DNA from: Bactericera cockerelli
Taxonomy: Eukaryota; Arthropoda; Insecta; Hemiptera; Triozidae
Assembly: GCA_024516035.1 (NCBI GenBank)
Contig: CM044958.1
Span: 43,992,303-44,056,302, forward strand
Direction: 5' to 3'
Length of the DNA stretch: 64,000 nt
Below are positions 52,920 to 63,730 of this stretch, piece after piece (within the stretch, counting starts at the first letter, position 1; each line of letters begins with the position of its first letter). The notes under the pieces are model-generated. The model did not search any database. It saw only the letters and a list, made by a program, of their open reading frames with translations, and was not told the DNA's origin. The position numbers and the translations under genes are program-made.

Positions 52920-54470
52920 GGGAAAGCGGTTTTTTTTCACATATAGAATTCCACAACCGTTTCTATGTTGAAACATCATGTAGAATTGTAAAGTGGTGGG
53001 GCGAGCGGGTTTTGTGAAGTCGGGTAATGTGCGCTATTATGACGAGTCTATGGTGGGGCACTATCGGTAGGGGTGCGGACGTGATGTTAATGCTGGTACT
53101 GGGAAGCCCCGTGGACATCCACAAATTACAAATTCTGTGTATTTCGGGAAAGAGTTTTTGCAATTTAATATGGAGTTCGTACTACTGGATCAGGAAGATA
53201 ATATAATATTTTCTGTTCCAGAAATTTCAGTTGAAAATATTATTTTATGTTATTTTATTTATGTATTTTTATTCGAAAAGGTATAATTTACATTTTGGTG
53301 CACAAATTATAGCTTAAGAGAAAAAACAGACATAATAATACAGAATAATAATTGTTTTAACAAATCAAAGGAATTTTCAGGTGAGATCCAAGTCATCCAA
53401 GCACTTTCGAAATCTGTTTGGGTTGAAAAAATCTAAATTCTGTGACAAAAATACATTTCCTAGTTTATAATAATATGATTCCAAAGGTTCTAGAGATAAA
53501 GAATTTGATTTATTCATAAATTTGGGTGGCCATAAATTTGAATGTAACTTTTGTAGTTAATCGTGTGCAAGGAGAGAGGTGAACTCAATTTGGTGGAGAA
53601 AAGTGATAGTTTCATAGGTTTAAAAAGTAAAGTCCGGAAAAAATGTACGTACATAATGCAGACTCAAAATAGCAAGTTCAGGTTGACATATAAAACTTTG
53701 TTTCACATAGCAGACAGCGTAGATAATTTCGTACTGATACATCATATTGTAGCATGTATCTTTTTTAGCATAAGTTTCCCGTTACTTCAACTAGCAGTTA
53801 GATATTATGATAACAAAAAAACATGATGAGAGAGTTAATAACTATTTCATTATAATAACTGATAACAGAACTATTTCATTATGATCACTGACGTGTTCAT
53901 CAATGAGATTAGCAAGAGAATTTTGGAGAATATGGATCTTTGCTGACGAAAAGTTCCTGTTACTCTAACAGTTACAAATTAGATGGGAGTGCTGTGGAAG
54001 AGAATGCAGTAGACATTAGCACTGCCTTTGATCAATTTTTGTTTTATTAGTATAATTTCAATTTCTATGTACTTTATTGCAAATGAAACTTTATCGAACA
54101 TATTTTTTAGTAATAATGGTAACAGAAAATGATAACTAGGATAGTTTTAATTTTAAACAATAATAATTATTTTATTATTATTGTTGACGTTATCAACAAT
54201 GATATTAGTTAGAGAACTTTAGAGAGTATACAGCAGGGATCTTTGTTAGCATAAGGGTGCCTGTTACTCTAACTGCTCTAACAGTTAGATATAGTAACAG
54301 AAAATGATGACGAGGATAGTTCTACTTTCAAGCAATAATAACTTCTATATTATTATCATCAACGTCATCATCAATGATATTAGTATGCATATTTTCATAA
54401 TAGTCAAGCAGGATAAGTTCCACCCGAACACATAATAGTAATAACCCAGTACCAACAACAATGGAAGTTG
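52920..54470. other. No gene seen; low-order duplications
   Basis: AT-rich. 'GTTACTCTAACAGTT-AGAT', 'AACAGAAAATGATAACTAGGATAG-TTTAA' and 'CAATGATATTAGT' recur at 53950-54000, 54115-54200 and 54260-54390, so two or three diverged units of roughly 200 bp are present. The 87-residue frame at 53563-53826 has no recognisable motif. Confidence 0.4.
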
Positions 54471-54474
54471 GAAT

Positions 54475-54920
54475 AGAAATAAAATAGAAGAAGAATAGAG
54501 GAACAAATGGACAAGGAAGAAAATAAAGGGAAGGGGAAGAGAACAAGGATGGAGGAGTAGAAGAATTTGAACAAGGTATGGATGAGAAAGAAGAGGAAAA
54601 GGAGCAGGAGGAGGAAAAAGAGAAGGATTGGAGAAATGGACAAGGAATACAATAATAAGAAGGGGAAGAGAACCAAGAATGAAGGAGTTGGTGGAGGATA
54701 AAAAAGAAGAGGAGAAAGAGAAGAAGAACTTGAGAGAAAGAAAGAGAGAGAGAAGAGGAGGAGAAATATGAGAGGAAGATTAGCAGGAGGAGGGAGAGGA
54801 GAAGAAGAAATGGACAAGAAAGAAACTAAAGAAAAAGGGAAGAGAAAAAGGAATGGATGAGAAGGAGTAGGAGGAAGAGAAGAGAGGAAGGAGGAAGAGG
54901 AGTAGGAAGAGGAGAACTAA
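54475..54920 (+). repeat. Purine-rich tract (GA/GGA/GAA)
   Basis: Almost purine-only on the plus strand, with a repeated phrase GAAGGGGAAGAGAAC-AAG-ATG. The minus-strand Ser/Leu/Phe frame at 54404-54817 is an artefact. Confidence 0.85.
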
Positions 54921-55515
54921 GCAGGATCATTAGAACAGAATTTCCATTTTGAAAGTTTTCCATTCGTTTCCAACTAAATAGTTGTGCTCCATTTCAGCGA
55001 TTCAAATTTATTTTGAGATCGTTAGTGCACTTTTATGCAGAAAATTGTTGAGTATGGAGCAGTTATTTAGTGTGAGACAGTTTGAGGTAAGTTTGGATGG
55101 AGTATTTTAAGAGTTTTTGGGATAAGTGTTGTGGGCATTTTGTTCCTCAAGTAAATGTTGTCAGTCTCAGTCGATTAGAGATTAGGGGTCAAATGTGAGG
55201 AAATAACCACTTTCAAGAAAGCACAAAAAAATATAGTTCATCATTATTATTTTTGGTACTTAAATTATGTATTGATACATTTTGTGCAATACTAATGATT
55301 GTATCATACTTATCAATCATAGTTCTTATTTTCTTGTAATTGTTTTATGTATTGTTTTTTTGGTCTTCCTCTATGAAAAAATTATAGCCTTGAAAATAAA
55401 TCAGATAAAAGTGTAAAGCTGAAAGCTTTGCAAAACAAAGGTTTTACTTGAACCCAAACCTTCGATTCTCCAATCTTCCATTCTTTTGACAGTGAACTAC
55501 AATACTCAAGTGTTA
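54921..55515. other. No gene seen
   Basis: AT-rich, no long frame. Confidence 0.3.
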
Positions 55516-55517
55516 GA

Positions 55518-55595
55518 AGTTAGAAAGACACAAAAGGCTCAAATAGTTTATCATCTCTCAGAAAGACACAAAAGGCTCAAATAGTTTATCATCTC
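55518..55595 (+). repeat. Tandem duplication, 36-37 bp x2
   Basis: AGAAAGACACAAAAGGCTCA + AATAGTTTATCATCTCT occurs twice in a row, with identical copies, so the duplication is recent. Confidence 0.85.
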
Positions 55596-55655
55596 TGTCA
55601 ACCCTAAACGTCAAAAAAAAACCTCAACCGTGCAAATTAGATTTTCTCCAAAAGG

Positions 55656-55891
55656 ATGGACCCATTACAAAAGAAATTAACTCCTGGTCCTACGTGCAAC
55701 CCCTGGGGGATCCTTCTCTCAACAATATCATCACCAACAAAGTTCCTAATGTCTCGACATGTCTCCTCAACTTTCTGGATTGGGATGAAAAAGTTTCTCC
55801 AAGTAGAGCGCTGTTGTGTTATGAAGGTGCTTGGGTACAAATGTTGAAATCTGATTATGAGGTTATACCTATTCCCGGTGCTGTAGTGTAG
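55656..55891 (+). other. Possible small coding or exon-like frame, unrecognised
   Basis: Two overlapping plus frames occur (55656-55847 and 55694-55891). The second ends in a stretch of ordinary protein-like composition (LLNFLDWDEKVSPSRALLCY, YEVIPIPGAVV), unlike the low-complexity frames elsewhere. Its only ATG is not in a notable context and I know no matching family. It could be a decayed exon or chance. Confidence 0.2.
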
Positions 55892-55899
55892 AAACTTAC

Positions 55900-56570
55900 A
55901 GCCCCTTCACTCTCCACCACTGGTGAGGCCATTTCTCTCCTTGTTATATTTAATTAACAACCAGTGCGAGAGGGAAGGGGTTGATGAAAGCAAACCGTTC
56001 ATTATTTTACTAAAAAGAAGATGAAAGGCCAAATTTTCATTGTTTATGTATGAGTACCTGAGTTCTGTTTAATCTCTGCATTTTAGTTTTATTTACGTAT
56101 CTTACTCTTAGCAATTGAAACATTTGTGGAATTTCGTTCAATGTTTTCGAAAACATCAGAATTCTATTGTATTTAAGCTCCTTGCACTATACATAGAATA
56201 GAATACTAGTAGAATAGAATAATCTATTTCTTTTTAATTCTGTCTATCTAAGACTTAAAGTCCCTTTACTCCAGCTATTAATAAAGGAAAATGAGGAGAT
56301 TTTAAACTTTTCAGGTTTAGCCAGCTTCAAAAAAATTCAGAATTAATTTATTCTCAGAACAAAAATATGAGATTTTCATGGAGCCAGCTAATAATTTTTC
56401 ATACACACATTTCAAATCACAAAACACAAAATTAGAAAGTTATAAAAAAAATGTCTCCTTCATAGTTTCTGCAAAATTTGTTGTAGGTACAATAGAATAT
56501 TATAAGACCCGCAGACTGATCCAACCATGCTTCAAGATATGAAAGTTTTGGGAAAAAGACGATAAAAAAG
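55900..56570. other. No gene seen
   Basis: AT-rich. AGAATAGAATACTAGTAGAATAG at about 56196-56221 is a short local repeat. Confidence 0.3.
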
Positions 56571-56576
56571 GTTAAG

Positions 56577-56720
56577 TTATCATATTTGTGTCAATAACTT
56601 TCGTGATATCACAACTACTTCGAATCGTTTCATTAAATCCACGATGAAATCGGGAATTGAACCACCGACCTCCAGGTTACAATTCCTCTGCCTTATCGAT
56701 CAAGTTACTGAGCTCGGTGA
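56577..56720 (-). mobile_element. SINE-E copy 5
   Basis: Plus-sense TTATCATATTTGTGTCAATA tail, CTTTCGTGATATCACAACTA body, ACCGACCTCCAGGTTACAAT head and ATCGATCAAGTTACTGAGCT. Confidence 0.8.
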
Positions 56721-56732
56721 TAAAGACAATCA

Positions 56733-56834
56733 GATAAAATGAGAGGAAAAGATCAAATTATTTAGCAAGCCAAGACCGACTGCGATAAAATGAGAGGAAA
56801 AGATCAAATTATTTAGCAAGCCAAGACCGACTGT
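56733..56834 (+). repeat. Tandem duplication, ~51 bp x2
   Basis: GATAAAATGAGAGGAAAAGA, TCAAATTATTTAGCAAGCCA and AGACCGACTG occur twice, with essentially no differences. Confidence 0.85.
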
Positions 56835-56853
56835 CTATTCGTTTAAAACTCCA

Positions 56854-57338
56854 AACTATAGTATATCCATTTCAATATGATAGCTATGACTCATCACGAC
56901 AAAATATGAGAACCAATCAGATTCCAGAATTTCTTACAATGTTGCGGACCTAAAAATATCTATTTTCAGTACACTCTCTCACTCGGTACGAATAAAAGGA
57001 GCTCTACTATACAAAGGTCGGAAGGGTACGTTTGGTGCAGGTAATATTTAAAAGGTTTCAACCTATATGTACTGCATCACATAATATTATTACCTAGGTA
57101 CTTGGTTATCGATCAGAAATATATGATTTTGAATGTTTGAATCTACATAATATGTAGATACATATATTATATTGTATCAACCTTAAGGTTGAAAGAAAAT
57201 GTACAAGGAAGTATTGTGCGATGCACCTTCCTGCACTTAAGATTCTTTACCTCTGTAGTCTTTGCAGTTTTGGCAACCCTGCCTAAGATTTTAATGAGTC
57301 ATAGCTATGATATTGAAATGGATATACTATAGTTCAAC
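56854..57338. mobile_element. Element with ~40-bp terminal inverted repeats, ~485 bp
   Basis: ACTATAGTATATCCATTTCA + ATATGATAGCTATGACTCAT at the left matches the reverse complement of the right end with a single difference (ATATGATAG versus ATATCATAG). The interior is AT-rich and non-coding. Target duplication is unclear and the superfamily is unknown. Confidence 0.7.
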
Positions 57339-57539
57339 TGCTGGAAGTCACTGAAGCTAAAATCTATACCTAGTTACTAATAAAAGTAAAATTGTAATCT
57401 CGTGCAAATGATCTCTGATCTCCGTATTGCGAAGAGGTCAAAAGCTGAAAATTTGCCCAACATTAGGATTAAGGGTAAGTATGGACTATGTAATTGTGGT
57501 AAGTATGGAGTTGGGACTACATATTCTAAATTTTAAATT

Positions 57540-58432
57540 GAAGCAAAATTCCAAGTGAAAGAGTATTCTAAATTGAAGTAGAATTTAAAATTCAACAGTA
57601 TTCAAAATTAAACGCACAAATTCAAGTTTACCTACTCAAAATTCCAAATTGAGAAGAGTATTCGAAATTCCAAATTAAAAAATTCAAGAGTGTTCGAAAT
57701 TGAAAATTGAAGTAGAACTCTAAATTCAAGAGTATTCTAAATTCCAAATTGAAGTATAACTCTAAATTCAAGAGTATTCGAAATTCCAAATTGAAATAGA
57801 CCTCCAAATTCAAGAGTATTCGAAATTCTAAATTGAAGTAGACCTCCAAATTTATTCGAAATTCCAATTGAAGTAGACCTCCAAATTCAAGAGTATTCGA
57901 AATTCAAAATTGAATTAGACCTCCAAATTCAAGAGTATTCGAAGTTCAAAATTGAAGTAGACCTCCAAATTTATTCGAAATTCCAATTTTAAGTAGACCT
58001 CCAGATTCAAGAGTATTCGAAATTCCAAATAGTATAACTCAAAATTCAAGAGTATTCGAAATTCAAAATTGAAGTAGACCTCCAAATTCAAGAGTATTCG
58101 AAATTCCAATTTTAAGTAGACCTCCAGATTCAAGAGTATTCGAAATTCCAAATAGTATAACTCAAAATTCAAGAGTATTCGAAATTCAAAATTGATGTAG
58201 ACCTCCAAATTCAAGAGTATTCGAAATTCCACATTGAAGTAGACCTCCAAATTCGAGAGTATTCGAAATTCCAAATGAATGGAAGTAGACCTCAAAATTC
58301 AAGAGCATTCGAAATTCCAATTTTAAGTAGACTTCCAAATTCAAGAGTATTCAAAATTCCAAATTGAAGTATAACTCAAAATTCAAGAGTATTCGAAATT
58401 CAAAATTGAAGTAGACCTCCAAATTCAAGAGG
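57540..58432 (+). repeat. 42-bp minisatellite, ~20 units
   Basis: The unit is AAATTCCAAATTGAAGTAGA + CCTCCAAATTCAAGAGTATT + CG. Because 42 is a multiple of three, a minus-strand frame stays open over long stretches (57628-57867, 57915-58295) as a 14-residue repeat of the type FRILLNLEVYFNLE. Units show frequent indels (for example loss of 'ttgaagt'). Confidence 0.9.
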
Positions 58433-58560
58433 CTTGTCGAAAGACACTGTGAAAGATGAATAATGATTTCCAAACGAATGGATGGTAAAATTCCTCGGGT
58501 GACCTCTAATTCTAAGGAGACAGGTAAACCTCGAGGTACGATTGAAATAAAATTGTAAGA

Positions 58561-58775
58561 TAATAATAATAATAACTTTCCTTAGTGGAAGGTAACTTCT
58601 TGGCGAGGTTAATGCTTAAAGCATTTCTACCACCTAACCCTGAGAGTTATAATTATGTGGTCACAAACTCAAATTAATGAGGAAAAATTCATGCAATGTG
58701 TGGGATTCGAACCAACGGATCCCTACGCTACCTGGATTACCAGACTAGTGTGTTGACCACTAGACTATCAGAGCT
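58561..58775 (-). mobile_element. SINE-A copy 9
   Basis: Plus-sense tail AATAATAACTTTCCTTAGTG, body ACCTAACCCTGAGAGTTATA, box B GGGATTCGAACCAACGGATC, and a decayed head end (ACTAGACTATCAGAGC). Confidence 0.8.
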
Positions 58776-59046
58776 ATTATCTAGAAAAAGATATACGAGT
58801 ATTATTATCTTGAATTTAATTATTATCTATGCCCAAGCTAGGACCGGGGATCTGCTAGTCATTAATATAATTTAATTAACTAACGCCACTGTTCTTGATA
58901 AATTGAATTTCACTTCCAAAATTTGAAACATTTTTTATTAAATGTATCAAAGTTGAAAATCTCCTTTCATTTTTTAACCCTTTATTGCTCTTGGTCGCTT
59001 TTTATACACAATAAAACAGTATCCATGATACAGTGGTATGAGATGT
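58776..59046. other. No gene seen
   Basis: AT-rich sequence. Confidence 0.3.
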
Positions 59047-59323
59047 TGTCACCATCATCGAGTGGTGTGGCATACTAGACTTGCACGCAAGATCACGTTG
59101 GTTCGAATTCCAGCGGATTCGGAATTTTTAGGCCCTGTACTTTGACTGTTACGGGAACACTCTTTCCTTGTAAGGTAGAATGAGTAGCTGGTTTAATAGG
59201 ATCATTGACCAGTGGGGGAATTTTGGGCAAAATAAGCTGGTAGGATTTTAAAGATAGGTACGGAAAAGTTAAAGATTCTGCTCGACCCACTAATTTGTGT
59301 TATAATAACACAAAGATATACAC
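59047..59323 (+). mobile_element. SINE-C relative with a diverged head
   Basis: Body and tail follow family C: AGAATGAGTAGCTGGTTTAA, ATTGACCAGTGGGGGAATT, ACGGAAAAGTTAAAGATTCT, CGACCCACTAATTTGTGTTA. The head is different: GTGTGGCATACTAGACTTGC, ACGCAAGATCACGTTGGTTC and GAATTCCAGCGG. A different tRNA-like head on the C body is possible, but decay is also possible. Confidence 0.65.
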
Positions 59324-59567
59324 TTAATTTTAGTAATTGCCAATAAGCATTGAAAAACTATTGACTTAGTGTTACTTTCTAGTGTAGCGAAAAGAGGGTA
59401 TGATAATTAGATTAATTAGAAATTAATATTGTTTCCATTACATTAAAATTTATTGTTCTCATTACATCCATCAGTTTTCATATATTTCAAAAGTACTCAT
59501 GTACTCTTCGGAAATAAGGTGATAATATATATAAAGTAACTTTCTAAATGAGGTGACAGTGGGCATC

Positions 59568-59655
59568 AAATAATAAGAAAAACAATCTTTAGTTGAAGGT
59601 AACCACCAGGCGAGGCGAATGCTCAAAGCATTTTCTACCACCTAACCATCAAAAG
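59568..59655 (-). mobile_element. SINE-A fragment, tail only
   Basis: AATCTTTAGTTGAAGGTAAC, CACCAGGCGAGGCGAATGCT, CAAAGCATTTTCTACCACCT. Confidence 0.75.
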
Positions 59656-59930
59656 GTTAAACAAGATCATAACTTTTGTTGAACTCTCTGAAATTATTTC
59701 GTGAACAATATCAGCTTTTACTTCTTGGAATTTTTGGAATTTTCTTAACTCAGGCTTTTTGTTCTTTGGTGGGGGGAGGGGGCGGATGTTCATTTTTAAA
59801 GGGGGGGTGCCTTCCTCACCTAAAATAGGAAGAGAAAGAAAGTAAACTCTTACAAAGAGCAATCAGTAAAGAGGATAAGATAATATTGAGCAACGAAAAA
59901 CAACAATACATCTCAAACAGAAAAGTTACC
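59656..59930. other. No gene; short G run
   Basis: G-rich patches at 59770-59782 and 59800-59808. Otherwise AT-rich. Confidence 0.3.
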
Positions 59931-59934
59931 TCTA

Positions 59935-60325
59935 GCTAATTTCTGAATTATAAGTTACCTCTTAAACATAAAAAATCCTCAAATAAGTAATACATAATAA
60001 AAGATACCTCTAAAACATAAAAATTACCTGTAAAACATAAAAGATACTTCTAAAACATAAAAGTTACCTCTAAAACACAAAAGATACCTCTATAAAAGAA
60101 AAGTTACTAGTAAAACATTACCTTTATAACATAAAAGTTTCATCTAAAACATAAAAGATGCCTCTAAAACAAAAAAGATATACCTCTTAAACATAAAAGA
60201 TACGTCTAAAACATTAAAGTTACCTCTAAAACATAAAATATACCTCTTTAACATAATTTACCTCTAAAACATAAAAGTTACTTTTAAAACATAAAAGATG
60301 CTTCTAAAACATAAAAGTTACATCT
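59935..60325 (+). repeat. 20-bp minisatellite 'AAAACATAAAAGTTACCTCT'
   Basis: About 18 units with alternating GTTACCTCT and GATACCTCT ends. The array resumes briefly at 60507-60540 after the inserted palindromic element. Confidence 0.85.
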
Positions 60326-60329
60326 TAGG

Positions 60330-60501
60330 GCCACATTATAATAGCGGATTAAAGTTAAGTTAAGCCAGACGCGAACTCAAATCGGAGTTTCAACCAATCA
60401 TAGAGCACTATAGCCCGAGTTAACGAATTATGAAACAGGTTTGGATTTAATCTAAGTGTCCACTTAGATTAAATCCAAACCTGTTTCATAATTCGGCCCT
60501 C
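60330..60501. mobile_element. Small palindromic (foldback) element inserted in the minisatellite
   Basis: It begins TTAGGGCC and ends GGCCCTCAA. The left interior (ACATTATAATAGCGGATTAA) is a decayed version of the right arm (GAATTATGAAACAGGTTTGG). The minisatellite runs up to both borders. A PIF/Harbinger-like 3-bp target (TTA/TCA) is possible. Confidence 0.5.
60424..60495. repeat. Perfect inverted repeat, 35-bp arms, 2-nt centre
   Basis: Left arm 60424-60458 and right arm 60461-60495 are exact reverse complements around TC at 60459-60460. The left arm begins CGAATTATGAAACAGGTTTG. Confidence 0.9.
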
Positions 60502-60540
60502 AATTCTAAAACATAAAATTTTCCTCCAAACCATAAGAGT

Positions 60541-60735
60541 TAATTTACCTTTGTACTTTCTGTTACCACTCAATATTAAATGAATTTACTATAACATTAA
60601 CATGCTCTCAACGAAGCTTAGGTCTGAACATTCATCAATCAATAATTCAGGAAAAGCGGAGAGATAGAAATTGGGGTCTAAAATACTATGATAAAATCAA
60701 AAAAAACATGTGCTCCAAGTTAAACGTTGAAATCC
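60541..60735. other. No gene seen
   Basis: AT-rich sequence. Confidence 0.3.
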
Positions 60736-60744
60736 CCCACTCTA

Positions 60745-60900
60745 ATTATCTCTCTCTCCCTTTCATTTTCTTCCTCTTTCAATCCCTCTCATGAGATCCC
60801 TCTCTCATGAGATCCCTCTCTCTCTCTCTCCTTCTCTTACCTTTTTCTCTTTATCTCCCTCCCTGTCCCTCCCTTCCTCTCCCTCTTTCTCTGCCATCTG
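60745..60900 (+). repeat. CT-rich tract
   Basis: CTCTCATGAGATCCCTCTCT is duplicated at about 60786-60820, then (CT)n. Confidence 0.85.
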
Positions 60901-61199
60901 TTTTTCTTTACCGAAATCTTTTCCTCAACCCTTCTTCAATATTAAACAGAAGAGAAAAAAAAACTCGAAAAAAAAGGCAAACTCCACGAAAAATACGTAA
61001 CTAGAAGAAAATAGTTTAAAAATAATAAGAATAAAAGTGCTTCAAAAAGCACTTAACCATTATTATTTTGTTTTTCTCGTGTCTCCTCCCTCTTTCGCTC
61101 CTTTTCTTTGTCCAATTTTTCCCCCTCCCACCATGTTTCCTCATTTTTATTTCGTTAAAATTACGGGTAACTAGCAAGGGGAAGGATAATAGAAACACA

Positions 61200-61390
61200 G
61201 AAGGGAGAGAGAATGAGAGAGAGAAAGAAAGAGAGGAGGGAGGAAGAGAAATGGAGGGAGAAAGAGACAGAGAGGGTGGGAGAGAGGGAGAGAAGGAAGG
61301 GAGAGAGAGAGAGGGAGAGAGAGAGAGGGAGAGATAGAGAGGGAGAGGGGGAAGAGAGAGGGAGAGAGAGATGAGAGAGAGAAGAGAGAA
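61200..61390 (+). repeat. (GA)n/(GGGA)n microsatellite
   Basis: Purine-only plus strand. Ser/Leu frames on the minus strand (61016-61399, 61161-61556) are shadows. Confidence 0.9.
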
Positions 61391-61838
61391 ACCAAGCATG
61401 AAGTAGAAGAAGATAATGGCTTTCGTTTTGTTTCTTCATCCTGTAATGAAGTAGGAGTTGTAAGTTGTTCCTCAAATCTCCAGTCCTGTCACACAACACA
61501 CACAATCTAGGAAAAAAGAAAAATAATTTATTACAATTATCTAACCAATTACACAAAAATTAAAAGGGGGGGGGTTGGGGGAGGAGTAGAGAGCTGGGAG
61601 TTAGGGCAAAATATAGAGGAGCTCAGACTGCATCTTTTGACTCTAAAATTTGAGCCTCGGATAAACGAGGCCCGGGTTATATCAAATTCTTTGCTAAATA
61701 CATTTGTCCTCCTTTTTCTTACTACTGGTAACGATTCCTCCGCCACCTTTTTCACCCATGATTTTCTCATTTCTTTTTGTCTCGTTGAAAAAAAAAAAAA
61801 AAAGTCCACTTACTTCAGAACCCCAGACCCGACAAATT
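61391..61838. other. No gene; G run at 61566-61575
   Basis: An A run lies at 61788-61803. No motif in the frames at 61549-61809 or 61637-61840. Confidence 0.3.
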
Positions 61839-61839
61839 A

Positions 61840-61960
61840 ATTACTTCCGGTGCGCTTTTGTTGTATAAATGGAAAGTATTGTGATACCTTTCAATCGAAA
61901 GCCATACTACAGGATAGTAAAGCTACAATATAGACCACAAGCGTCTACAGTAGCTGCTGT
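61840..61960 (+). mobile_element. SINE-F fragment, inverted relative to other copies
   Basis: CCGGTGCGCTTTTGTTG, AGTATTGTGATACCTTTCA, then CTACAGGATAGTAAAGCTAC, ACCACAAGCGTCTACAGTAG and a T/poly tail match the minus strand of the family F body. Decayed. Confidence 0.6.
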
Positions 61961-61990
61961 TTTTTTTTTTTTTTTTCCTTTTTTTTCAAG

Positions 61991-62242
61991 TGGGGTTTAA
62001 CGTCGCTTTCAACTGCCATGGTCATATCACGACGGGGGTTTTACCCTCCATTCGCAGGAAACTCACAAACCTGCTACTCACATTGACCTCACCCAGCCTG
62101 AGTGGGGCCGGGAAAAGCCAGCGTCACGAGAATTAGAATTTGAATGGTCACCCATCCAAGTCTTAACCTCGCTGGATGTCGCTTAACTTCGGTGTTCTGA
62201 AGGGAACCGGTGTATTTAACATGCCATCGACGCTGGCTGGCT
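61991..62242 (-). mobile_element. SINE-H copy 4 (5S rRNA-like head), best preserved
   Basis: Minus strand: GACGCTGGC-type start, AAATACACCGGTTCCCTTC, CACCGAAGTTAAGCGACATC, then CTTGGATGGGTGACCATTC. AAGTTAAGC and GGATGGGTGACC are the two strongest conserved elements of the 5S rRNA internal promoter. They lie 23 nt apart, the spacing I expect in 5S rRNA itself. The shared G/H core follows: CCCGGCCCCACTCAGGCTGG, GAGGTCAATGTGAGTAGCAG, GCGAATGGAGGGTAAAACCC, CGTCGTGATATGACCATGG, ending GAAAGCGACGTTAAACCCC. Confidence 0.85.
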
Positions 62243-62399
62243 GCTGTTTAATGGCTACGAAATAAAATAAGATGAGGAAAGTCCAAAGTTGTAAAATACC
62301 TAACTCATCAAAAAAAAATAGGAGAAATATTGTGCAGGCCCATTCTCGCCCCCCCTAATAGGCTTAGTGAAGGTCGGTACGCGACTTCTGCTTGCTTCA

Positions 62400-62515
62400 C
62401 CGCTTTGGGGGCGGTAGGGGGGGGGGCAATAGCTGACGGGGACGGGGGGGGGGGCAATAGCTGACGGGGGGGGGGGGGGGGGGCAATAGGCTGACGGAGG
62501 GGGGGGGGGGGTAAT
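62400..62515 (+). repeat. Tandem 'CAATAGCTGACGG + G-run' repeat
   Basis: GGCAATAGCTGACGG is followed by G runs of increasing length, three or four times (up to about 20 G near 62468-62482). The Pro-rich minus frames at 62300-62587 are artefacts. Confidence 0.85.
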
Positions 62516-62519
62516 AAGT

Positions 62520-63728
62520 AGCTTTGCACTTCTTACAGTTGTTCCCGACATAACTTTTTTTTTTTTCTTTACTTTTTTCAATTCCAAAAAAGAAACTCTT
62601 TAACGAGGTAAGAGCTCATTTGGTCGCCGCCCTCACAAGTCACAACACGAGGGATGACTTTGATGGATTTAATTCATTAGAGTCGGAGTGCTGAAATTTT
62701 CATACATTTTTGTTGAGTTCAGAAAATGTTCGGAACTATATTATTATTATTATTATTTTTTTTTTTTTTCAATTGATGTAAATTTTTTTGGGGCAAAAAT
62801 AAGATTTTTATTACAGAACATTTCTTACATACATTTTTTTTTTTTTTCAAATATAGATCATAATATGATAGCTCCATCTTCTGTTGTGTTAAATTTTTTT
62901 TCTTGTTCCTCTTAGTTTTGTTCCAACAGCTCTAATTATTGAGCATTGGGTTTGTGTTAAAACCCAATTTTTCTCTCTCGAAAATGATTTTTGTGATTTT
63001 ACACTAAGTAAATATGCGATTCTTGACAGTACCTTTTTTAAATTCTCTGTGCATAACACCATCAGTAGTGCGAACCATTATAATACACTCACCGGCATAA
63101 TTGACCGGACACTCCGTGGGGGTTATATCTCATTCGATTCTAAAGAGTTAATCGTTGCGAAGTGTTTCCGCAACGTAACAAGACAAAATGTTGCACTCAG
63201 TCGTATCCAGGTCTTCAAGAAGTATTTATTCCCTTTGCATGGAAAACCTCAAAAATATTATGTTTCACAAGAAACGGACTGGGGTTCTTTAGTAATGGTC
63301 ATGTGTACCCACTAAGTACCCAATGAATGGAACGTATTAATTAGCATATTTTAAAATGAAATATGAAGTAAAAACATCAGTTTTCCGAGAACCCAGTAGC
63401 CAAATTAAGGGAATAATGAATGAATTATAATCATCTCGTCTCTCACATTGTAGAAAATCAAAAGTCAAAATTTTATTAGCAAATAGCAAGCGTATTCACT
63501 ATTCATGGTATGAATAATGTGGGAAATTGTTTTATGTATGTGTAGGTACATACTTATAAAACATAAAATCCGAAATTATATACAGGGTGAACATAAAGTC
63601 TGTCCCCACCCCTTGTATCTCGAAAACCACTGAAGATAATAGGAGGACTGTAGACGCTGTAGTTCTAATCAGGCAGTTTAAGAGCTAAGAGGAAAAAGAA
63701 AACAAAATTCAACATATAACAGAAGATG
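62520..63728. other. No gene recognised
   Basis: T runs at about 62757-62769 and 62838-62848. A frame at 63052-63315 (88 residues) has balanced composition but no known motif. ATACAGGGTGAACATAAAGT at 63583 resembles the start of other ACAGGGTG-ended elements, but its partner is not in the window. Confidence 0.3.
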
Positions 63729-63730
63729 GA

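Noticed and set aside
61991..62242. 5S rRNA gene
   Set aside because: Only the internal promoter part matches. The 5S termini are absent and a SINE core follows.
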